Source of the DNA: Phycisphaerae bacterium
GTDB taxonomy: Bacteria; Planctomycetota; Phycisphaerae; UBA1845; UTPLA1
Assembly: GCA_029259995.1 (NCBI GenBank)
Contig: JAJDEC010000022.1
Coordinates: forward strand, 1 to 16,555
DNA length: 16,555 nt
Reading direction: 5' to 3'
In this document: positions 6,816-13,038 of the stretch, in pieces
How the letters are laid out: each line of letters starts with the position of its first letter
How positions within the stretch are numbered: the first letter of the stretch is position 1
Notes under the pieces: model-generated
Seen by the model: the letters and a program-made list of their open reading frames with translations, nothing else
Told to the model about the DNA's origin: nothing
Databases searched by the model: none
Position numbers and translations under genes: made by a program

Positions 6816-6920
6816 ATACGATCTGAGAGAAGTAAAAAGAGAACGCATTTGTTTGCCGGAAATCCTGAGATTCATGCCAGGAGGGTTGGTGTGAGTCCAG
6901 TCGGCAATAACAGAACCTCA

Positions 6921-6932
6921 AGTGAGGAGAGG
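6921..6932 (+). promoter_or_regulatory. Shared leader/RBS element, copy 2
   Basis: AGTGAGGAGAGG again, here five A before the GTG at 6938. The preceding CCTC (6916-6919) can pair with GAGG (6924-6927) around a four-base loop, which would partly hide the ribosome binding site. Copy 1 has a shorter version of the same fold. Confidence 0.5.
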
Positions 6933-6937
6933 AAAAA

Positions 6938-7642
6938 GTGAAGAATTACATGACTGGTTTGGTTGTAGCCCTTGCAGCGATAGCGGTGACCGCCGTGACT
7001 GCAAGTGCGGCTCCGTTTAATGGAACAGCCGGGAGCTTTTCGTTCTCTCTGGACGACAGTTCGCCTTGGGGAGCGCCTTCGGTTGTCGGCGGCCTTGGAA
7101 ACACGTTGCTGTTCAATGGCGCGGGATTCAATGTTGACAGCACGGGCGTCTCGAATCCGACGTTCAACGACGATAACGTCGAGATTACAGTCAATTCCAA
7201 TGCGGGACTCGCCGTCGGCGTCATCAACGTGACGGCGTTTGGCTCGCTGAACCTGAATGGCGCGGGTTCGAGCGTCGACTTTGAATTGACCTTCGATGTT
7301 GACGACTTGGATACCTTGGCGACAACAAGCCAGGATGTGACGCCGGCAGGCATCTCCTTTCCGCTGGTCGCGGGACAGAATTCGGTACCCAATGTTGTCA
7401 ACAACTTGGGATTCACTGCCGTCAACAGCCTCGACATCTCGTCGATTCTGGGTTTCAGCGGTGAGAACATCATGCTGGACCTTCGGGCCATCACGGAAGC
7501 ACTCGGTGGTCCGAACAACGGTACATCGAACCTTCAGGTCAACGTCAGCGCGCTGGAGATGCAGTTCTTCTTTGTCCCTGAGCCAGCAACGCTCTCGCTG
7601 CTTGCGTTCGGTGGCATCGCTCTGATTCGACGCCGTCGCTAG
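6938..7642 (+). CDS. PEP-CTERM sorting domain protein
   Basis: A 234-residue exported protein. GTG 6938 follows the shared AGTGAGGAGAGG element by five bases and opens a signal peptide (MKNYMTGLVVALAAIAVTAV, then TASA before APF). The mature region is rich in Asn, Ser, Gly, Val and Phe, with hardly any Cys, and looks like an all-beta choice-of-anchor type domain; no catalytic motif is visible. The last 22 residues are the sorting tag: VPEPATLSL at 213-221, a hydrophobic helix, and terminal RRRR. The tag is textbook; the function of the body is unknown. It is followed at 7791-7834 by a strong terminator, so this gene and the preceding PEP-CTERM gene probably form one transcription unit. Confidence 0.85.
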   Translation: MKNYMTGLVVALAAIAVTAVTASAAPFNGTAGSFSFSLDDSSPWGAPSVVGGLGNTLLFNGAGFNVDSTGVSNPTFNDDNVEITVNSNAGLAVGVINVTAFGSLNLNGAGSSVDFELTFDVDDLDTLATTSQDVTPAGISFPLVAGQNSVPNVVNNLGFTAVNSLDISSILGFSGENIMLDLRAITEALGGPNNGTSNLQVNVSALEMQFFFVPEPATLSLLAFGGIALIRRRR

Positions 7643-7707
7643 AGTCCGGATTCTCTCGTGGCGCGTTCCCCGAACCATTGGGATTCGGAGTTCACGCGCG
7701 ATTTGAT

Positions 7708-7722
7708 CCAGTCCAGGACTGG
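7708..7722. promoter_or_regulatory. 15-base palindrome
   Basis: CCAGTCCAGGACTGG has perfect 7-bp arms with a single central base. The dyad is symmetric on DNA, with almost no loop, so a protein-binding site is more plausible than an RNA hairpin. It lies between a PEP-CTERM stop and its terminator, an unusual place for an operator. Confidence 0.3.
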
Positions 7723-7790
7723 TCGAGTTCCGTTCTCTGTTCCAAGAGTAACGAAACCCGGCACAAGGCCTCGGTGGATTACGAAACAAT

Positions 7791-7834
7791 AGACGCATTG
7801 GTTTCATGGAGCATGGGGCCATGCGTCTTTTTTC
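7791..7834 (+). terminator. Rho-independent terminator after the PEP-CTERM pair
   Basis: AGACGCAT (7791-7798) pairs perfectly with ATGCGTCT (7821-7828). A further GG/CC extends the stem past one bulged T. TTTTTT (7828-7833) follows at once. This is the clearest intrinsic terminator in the window and ends plus-strand transcription about 150 bases after the PEP-CTERM stop at 7642. Confidence 0.8.
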
Positions 7835-7940
7835 TTGACTCGCGTTTCGTATTTCGATCGGTTCTTGCGGCGACGGGGGATTCGAGCGAACAGAAATTCA
7901 TATCTCAGATGGTATGTTGTCGATTATCGAGTATTCGTCG

Positions 7941-7964
7941 TTGGCCCCGCCAGGGCGGGACCAA
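7941..7964. other. GC-rich hairpin
   Basis: TTGG-C-CCCGCC (7941-7951) pairs with GGCGGG-A-CCAA (7954-7964), ten pairs and one mismatch around a two-base tip. No T-tract follows. It may belong to the leader of the TIGR03790-family gene or be a protein-binding dyad. Confidence 0.35.
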
Positions 7965-7995
7965 TACTGTTGATTTGTACGGGCCGCTGGACTTG

Positions 7996-8024
7996 CTGCC
8001 GAGACCCCACGGGGTTCACGGCAG
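7996..8024 (+). other. Hairpin just before the TIGR03790-family gene
   Basis: CTGCCG (7996-8001) pairs with CGGCAG (8019-8024), and inside it CCCC (8005-8008) with GGGG (8011-8014), separated by a small internal loop. It ends about 25 bases before the start codon. A TATATT (8025-8030) follows directly. It could be a leader structure affecting translation. Confidence 0.35.
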
Positions 8025-8048
8025 TATATTTCGCAGGATGAATTGGAC

Positions 8049-9713
8049 GTGAAGCGGACCCAATCAATATTCGTGCGTGCCGGTGTAATCAGGACCGTTT
8101 CCTGCCTTGCTGCGTTGCTGGGGGCGCAACTCGCTGTGGCCGGTTCGGAAGTTCCGGCGGATCAACGCACTGCGGAAATGCCTGACAGTTGGCTTGTCGT
8201 CTACAACGCCAACAACCCGTCCAGTTTCGCGTGGGCCAACAGCTACAAGATCAATCGCGGGATTCCAAACGAAAACATGCTAGGTGTCGATGCGTCAGCT
8301 GACGAGCACTTGGCAACTCAGGCGGAGGCCGAGACCCAGGTCATCGGACCAGTCCGCAACTATCTACTGAGCAATCCCGAAATCGAACAACGGATCATGG
8401 GAATTCTTGTCGGATACGGCGTGCCGGGCACGTACGCCAACCCGCCGGCGGGCGGGCCTGGAGGATTCTCGATCGCCGACGCCCTTGAAGACATGTGGGA
8501 CGACAGCGAATCGCCCGCAGACCAAAAAGAATTCAACACGATAGACAATCCCCAGTTTGCGGATCCACCAACGACATTGCCGATCGGCGGCCGCCTGACC
8601 AAGGCGACGATGGAACCCGGGCGATACATGGTCGCGAGAATCGACGCCCCGACCTGGTGGGCCGCCGTTGATATCACATCGCGCGCCATGGCCTTCGAAT
8701 TCAGCCGCTCGAGTATATCGGGACAGAATGTGTACTTTGACTACATTGATCAACCCGCGTTGCCGCAAGGCGAGTGGGTTTGGTTGCGGCGGGCCGTTGA
8801 AGAACCCGACTTGGCGGGTACGCCATGGCAGGAGTTTGAATCGGATACGGAGTCAATCTCCAATGCGGCGTTTCGTTTCGGCACGCACGCCTTGACGGGC
8901 TGGAACGACGATCGCCTCTATGGCGGTGCACCAGGTGCCAAGATCCTCGCCTTCAACTACAACAGTTATGGCGCGACCACAGTTCGCAGCACAACGGATC
9001 AGGGTGGCCGATACGTCCCGAATGCGCTCGCCGCCGGTTACCTGGCGGCAATAGGCGCCACTGGCGAACCGCTTTGCTGTCTGGGGCCGATTCCCGAGAC
9101 CATTATCGCAGGCTTGCGAGAAGGCTGGACAATCGGTGAGTCATTTCACATCGCGTCAGTCTATGACGATTGGATGTGGACACTCTTCGCGGATCCGCTG
9201 ATGAAAGTCCCTTTCTGGTTTGATCAGGACCCCGATCTTGTGGGATCCGGCGACGGCAACGGGGACGGGATTGTCAACGGTCTCGATATTTCGCTTTTCG
9301 CAGCTGTGCTGACTGGCGACGTGGTTGATCCCGCTGCTGTTTCCGCATTTGACCTTTCAGGCGACGGATTGATTGACGATGACGACGCATTCCTGATCCT
9401 CGGCCCGATGCTCTACGAATCCACGGATCCGGACATTTTGCGGGGTGGCGGGGACCTTGATGGCGATCGCATCGTTGGTGGCCGCGATTTGGAGAGATTC
9501 ATACAAATCCTCCTCAACGGTGAATCAGGCCATTCAATTCGCGCCAGACTCAGTGCTGACATGAATCGCGATGGCAGTGTCAGCGTCGATGATATTGATT
9601 TGTTTGTCTACGCGTGTCTGCACGGGTATGTAGATGGCGACAAATCGCGATGCCAGGATTCAGATCCACCGTCGCCACATCCGACCTCGTTTTTCCGGCG
9701 CATTCGTCCTTAG
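8049..9713 (+). CDS. TIGR03790-family secreted protein with two dockerin-like pairs
   Basis: A 554-residue exported protein. I prefer GTG 8049 (AGGA ten bases upstream); TTG 8043 would add two residues. A signal peptide precedes AVA-GSE (about residue 31). The main domain (about 45-390) fits TIGR03790, an uncharacterised family reported only in exosortase-bearing genomes: it opens with SWLVVYNANNPSSF and NRGIPNENMLGVD, and closes with EGWTIGESFHIASV and DWMWTLFADPLMKVPF (about 358-389). Four EF-hand-like loops follow: DGNGDGIVNGLD from D402, DLSGDGLIDDDD, DLDGDRIVGGRD and DMNRDGSVSVDD from D504. These are two dockerin-like pairs, probably binding calcium. The tail is short, with two Cys. It lies downstream of two PEP-CTERM genes, matching the family's link to exosortase sorting, though its own tag is dockerin-like. 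The catalytic role is unknown. Confidence 0.8.
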   Translation: MKRTQSIFVRAGVIRTVSCLAALLGAQLAVAGSEVPADQRTAEMPDSWLVVYNANNPSSFAWANSYKINRGIPNENMLGVDASADEHLATQAEAETQVIGPVRNYLLSNPEIEQRIMGILVGYGVPGTYANPPAGGPGGFSIADALEDMWDDSESPADQKEFNTIDNPQFADPPTTLPIGGRLTKATMEPGRYMVARIDAPTWWAAVDITSRAMAFEFSRSSISGQNVYFDYIDQPALPQGEWVWLRRAVEEPDLAGTPWQEFESDTESISNAAFRFGTHALTGWNDDRLYGGAPGAKILAFNYNSYGATTVRSTTDQGGRYVPNALAAGYLAAIGATGEPLCCLGPIPETIIAGLREGWTIGESFHIASVYDDWMWTLFADPLMKVPFWFDQDPDLVGSGDGNGDGIVNGLDISLFAAVLTGDVVDPAAVSAFDLSGDGLIDDDDAFLILGPMLYESTDPDILRGGGDLDGDRIVGGRDLERFIQILLNGESGHSIRARLSADMNRDGSVSVDDIDLFVYACLHGYVDGDKSRCQDSDPPSPHPTSFFRRIRP

Positions 9714-9751
9714 GAATCGGCTCCTCCGTTCGATCCAATGGGATGGTTCCG

Positions 9752-9805
9752 TCGGACGCACGGCGCGAGCGGTTGCGCGCAAACGCCGTGTTGAAACACG
9801 TCCGA
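9752..9805. terminator. 14-bp stem with bulge, possible terminator or attenuator
   Basis: TCGGACG (9752-9758) pairs with CGTCCGA (9799-9805), and the adjoining CACGGCG (9759-9765) with CGCCGTG (9784-9790). This gives a 14-bp stem interrupted only by an eight-base bulge (9791-9798) on one side, with an 18-base loop. It is very GC-rich and starts 39 bases after the upstream stop. Lacking a T-tract, it is not a standard intrinsic terminator. Confidence 0.4.
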
Positions 9806-9866
9806 ATGCGAACCGTCAAATCCCGCCGGGCGATTGAGTTTCCTAACGTCAATTCAGCGATTTTCG

Positions 9867-9872
9867 TATAAT
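9867..9872 (+). promoter_or_regulatory. Consensus -10 box directly before the M4 protease ATG
   Basis: TATAAT, a perfect sigma70 -10 hexamer, ends seven bases before ATG 9880. No good -35 is seen 16-18 bases upstream (the sequence there reads CTAACGTC). If used, transcription would begin at or next to the start codon, giving a leaderless mRNA. Confidence 0.4.
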
Positions 9873-9879
9873 CGAGGGC

Positions 9880-12800
9880 ATGCCCCTGTATCAAAGCAAA
9901 ACGACTCGTTCGATGGATCATGGACGTCGCTATTCGGCGATTGTGGATGCCGCTTCAATCGGGATGGCGATGACGATTGCCCTTGCCTTTGCTTCCCGGC
10001 TTGTTGCGCAAGACGCTGTGTCCAGTACGAATCCTGCTGAGTCGCTTGTACGAGTCGTCAAGTCACATCGTCTCGGGATTCCGATAGCCATCCAGTCGAA
10101 TGCAGCATGGGCTGACGACGGATCGGTCGCGATGGCGGGGCGAAAGTCAGATAGAACATTCCCGGCCGAGGTTGCAATAGCGCTGGGTATCAACTCTACC
10201 GCCGACGACCTGGAGCTGATGAAGTCGGAGACTGATGGGTTGGCGTTTCGACACGATACGTATCGCCAGTCCTATCAAGGTGTTCGAGTGTTTAGTGGTG
10301 TACTTCGATTGCACTATCGAAAAGACGGATCATGGTACGCTGCAACAGGTCGATACTATCCGATACAGGACTCATTCAGCGTCCGCCCGAGGCTCGACGC
10401 ATCAGCTGCAGTATCCGCCGCACAGGCGTCGTTGCCGGGCGTGTTTGATGTTGCGGAACAATCACTCGTCATCGTCGACCCCGGCTGGTACGGCGATCCG
10501 CCGATTGGCCCGCACCTGGCATATCAACTGACGCTGATCGAGCGAAACGGACACGAGCAGTTCGGCGTTTTCATTGACGCGAACAACGGCCAGTTCCTGG
10601 ATCGCTGGTCGCTGATGTGTCATGCAAACGAGCGGCGGATATACGACGGCACGGCTCAAACCACTTTGCCGGGCGCGCTGGCGCGCGATGAGGGCGATCC
10701 GGCAACAGGCAACGAAGACGTCGACGATGCCTACGACTACATTGGTGATGCAAATGCCTTTTTCCTGAACGCATTTGGTCGAAATGGAATCGATGGTCTC
10801 GGCGGCGAAGTCATCGCGACGACAAATGTCGATGATACCGGGGCGATTCCATGTCCCAACGCGTCCTACGATTTTGTCCGCAGGCAGCTCATCTTCTGCA
10901 CGGGATCGACGGCCGATGACGTCGTCGTTCATGAGTGGGCGCACGGTCTCACGCTGTCGACAGCCAATCTGATTTATCAGAACCAGTCTGGCCAACTGAA
11001 CGAGAGCTTCTCCGACGTTTTTGGCGAGCTCGTCGACCTGTACAATGGCGGTGCGGAAGTCGCCGGCGAAACCAGTGGATCGCCTTGGTTTGCGCATCCA
11101 ACGGGAGGCGGAACAGACGAACCCAACTCGGTTCGCTCGGCGAATTGTTCCTTCATGCCGACGTTGATTGACGGAACGCGATGGGTCATTGGCGAGGACG
11201 CGCCTTCGATGAGCGGTCCGTTTCGTGACATGTGGAACCCGAATTGTTTCAGCCATCCGCAGACCGCGAACGATCCGCTTCAATTGTGTTCGCTGATCGA
11301 CAACGGCGGCGTACACAGTGGCAGTGGTATTCCAAACCATGCGTTCGCCATGTTGTGTGACGGAAAGACGTTCAACAGTATCACTGTCAATCCGATTGGT
11401 ACCGCGAAGGCGGCGGCGGTTTGGTATAGGGCTCTGACGACGTATCTGACAGTCGGTTCGGACTTCCAGGATGCATTCATCGCTTTCAATCTGGCCGCAT
11501 CGGATCTGATCGGAACGATGCCCAACGACCCGCGAACGGGATTGCCGACGGGGAATATCTTCACGGCCGCCGACGCACTCGAAGTGGAGAAGGCTCTGTT
11601 GGCCGTTGAAATGGACACGCCGGGGGCCTGCGGTGAGACGGACGAACCGCTCGATTCGACTGAGCCGTTTCTCTGCGCCCAGGCAGACGTGGTTTTCTTT
11701 GACGATGCCGAATCCGGATCCGGGGGCTGGTCTGTGTCAAATAGTGCGCCGCCGACGCCTTACGATTGGGGCATCGTGAATCAGCTTCCATTCTCGCGAC
11801 CGGGAAACGCGTGGTTCATCGAAGACAGAAACGTCGGCGATTGCAATCAGATCGACGAATCCGCCGTACACGATCTCGTCAGCCCCGAGATACAGACTCC
11901 TGTCGATTTCGATACGCTGACGCTCGACTTCGTCCACTTTCTCGAAGTTGAACCGCGCTACGACGGCGGAATTGTCGAACTCCAGATCAACGCGGGTCCA
12001 TGGACGCCGATCCGGCAGGAGGCGTTCCGGCACAACGGCAACAATATCTCGCTGTTCCAAACCGAACAGGGCAACCCGAATCCGATCGCCGGCAGCGTCG
12101 CTTACAGCGGCGTCGGCGGGACCTGGTCGCGCACTGTTGTCGAACTCGCCGATTTTGTGTTGCCTGGCGACACGATTCGTCTTCGTTTTCGATTCGGCAA
12201 GGACAGTTGCTACGGCCTGACCGGCTGGTGGGTTGATGACATCCGCCTTAGCGCCTGTCGGAGTTCGAATGACTGCAATCAGAACGCCAGGCCCGATGAG
12301 ATCGATCGGGCGACAGGGCCGTCCTTGGAAGTACTTCTGAATCAGCCGATCAATCTTCGCGCTTTGGCGAATCTGAGTGATCTGGATCCGCATCCCACGC
12401 TCGGGCCGCACAAGATCGCGGAGGACCTGGTGCTCCTGCGTTCGACGAGAATCACGGGAGTGCGTGTCAATGGCGGCTATGACGATGATGTTGCAACGAC
12501 TGACGACTTTACGATTGAAGTGTTTCAGGATGACAGCGGGCTGCCAGGATCGTTGATCGCTTCGTATCCGTCCGTCAACGCGACTCGGCAGCTGACGGGG
12601 AACATCTTCTTCACCAACATCGAATATGAATACGAATTGTTTCTGCCGGAGCCGCTGATGCTCGGCGCCGGAAGCTATCTGATCGGTGTCTACAACAACA
12701 CGATCGAGAGCACCGGGACCTGGCGATGGGGAAGGGCCTGGTTCGGCTGGACGCCCGGCGCCGCGCTGTTCGGACAAGGATGCAATTGGTGTCGATTCAG

Positions 12801-13038
12801 TACTGCGAATTACGCCATTGCCGTCGTCGGCGAGACCATCGGCCGATCGTCAGGCGACTTGAACGGCGACGGAGAAAGAGATGTCCTGGATATCAGTGCC
12901 TTTGTTATGGCATTGCTGAACGGCGCAGCGGATCCGGATCAGCATTGCGCCGCCGACATGAATGCGGACGGCGTGCTCGATGGCATGGATGTCGATCCGT
13001 TCGCACGATGCCTCCTGACGCAGGCCTGTGGCGATTAG
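9880..13038 (+). CDS. Secreted thermolysin-like (M4) metalloprotease with C-terminal modules and dockerin pair
   Basis: A 1052-residue exported zinc protease. The N-terminus has a hydrophobic signal segment (about 27-44, ending VAQ). Next comes a propeptide with an FTP-like stretch (FRHDTYRQSYQGVRVFSGVL). The catalytic domain has HEWAH (H351, E352, H355), the third zinc ligand E375 in NESFSDVFGE, and the active-site H479 in GVHSGSG. The H351-E375 spacing of 24 equals that of thermolysin (H142-E166). Downstream, residues about 605-795 resemble the beta-sandwich ending in GWWVDDIRL seen in immune-inhibitor-A type proteases. Then come DCNQNARPDEID (797-808), a second beta-rich module, and two calcium-type loops at D993 and D1026. 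It probably degrades extracellular protein and is self-activated by propeptide cleavage. ATG 9880 has only GAGGG one base upstream; ATG 9913 is the alternative. Confidence 0.87.
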   Translation: MPLYQSKTTRSMDHGRRYSAIVDAASIGMAMTIALAFASRLVAQDAVSSTNPAESLVRVVKSHRLGIPIAIQSNAAWADDGSVAMAGRKSDRTFPAEVAIALGINSTADDLELMKSETDGLAFRHDTYRQSYQGVRVFSGVLRLHYRKDGSWYAATGRYYPIQDSFSVRPRLDASAAVSAAQASLPGVFDVAEQSLVIVDPGWYGDPPIGPHLAYQLTLIERNGHEQFGVFIDANNGQFLDRWSLMCHANERRIYDGTAQTTLPGALARDEGDPATGNEDVDDAYDYIGDANAFFLNAFGRNGIDGLGGEVIATTNVDDTGAIPCPNASYDFVRRQLIFCTGSTADDVVVHEWAHGLTLSTANLIYQNQSGQLNESFSDVFGELVDLYNGGAEVAGETSGSPWFAHPTGGGTDEPNSVRSANCSFMPTLIDGTRWVIGEDAPSMSGPFRDMWNPNCFSHPQTANDPLQLCSLIDNGGVHSGSGIPNHAFAMLCDGKTFNSITVNPIGTAKAAAVWYRALTTYLTVGSDFQDAFIAFNLAASDLIGTMPNDPRTGLPTGNIFTAADALEVEKALLAVEMDTPGACGETDEPLDSTEPFLCAQADVVFFDDAESGSGGWSVSNSAPPTPYDWGIVNQLPFSRPGNAWFIEDRNVGDCNQIDESAVHDLVSPEIQTPVDFDTLTLDFVHFLEVEPRYDGGIVELQINAGPWTPIRQEAFRHNGNNISLFQTEQGNPNPIAGSVAYSGVGGTWSRTVVELADFVLPGDTIRLRFRFGKDSCYGLTGWWVDDIRLSACRSSNDCNQNARPDEIDRATGPSLEVLLNQPINLRALANLSDLDPHPTLGPHKIAEDLVLLRSTRITGVRVNGGYDDDVATTDDFTIEVFQDDSGLPGSLIASYPSVNATRQLTGNIFFTNIEYEYELFLPEPLMLGAGSYLIGVYNNTIESTGTWRWGRAWFGWTPGAALFGQGCNWCRFSTANYAIAVVGETIGRSSGDLNGDGERDVLDISAFVMALLNGAADPDQHCAADMNADGVLDGMDVDPFARCLLTQACGD

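Larger units (their letters stand above)
7643..8048. other. Intergenic stretch with palindrome, terminator and hairpins
   Basis: About 400 bases separate the second PEP-CTERM gene from the TIGR03790-family gene. In order they hold a 15-base palindrome (7708-7722), a rho-independent terminator (7791-7834), a GC-rich hairpin (7941-7964) and a two-part hairpin just before the next gene (7996-8024). Open frames crossing this stretch run straight through the terminator and have no protein-like features. Confidence 0.55.
9714..9879. other. Intergenic region with long hairpin and promoter element
   Basis: These 166 bases between the TIGR03790-family gene and the M4 protease hold a long bulged hairpin (9752-9805) and a consensus -10 hexamer (9867-9872). 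No T-tract follows the hairpin, and no open frame here looks real. Confidence 0.5.

Noticed and set aside
6872..7822. 316-residue open frame on the minus strand across the second PEP-CTERM gene
   Set aside because: It is antisense to a textbook PEP-CTERM protein, is Arg-rich with no motif, and crosses the terminator at 7791-7834.
7678..8052. 124-residue plus-strand open frame between PEP-CTERM and TIGR03790-family genes
   Set aside because: Starts at TTG without a ribosome binding site, runs through a strong terminator and two hairpins, and has no conserved motif.
11737..12777. 346-residue minus-strand open frame inside the M4 protease
   Set aside because: Shadow of the sense gene: Arg/Asp-rich composition, no domain, and the sense frame has continuous recognisable modules.
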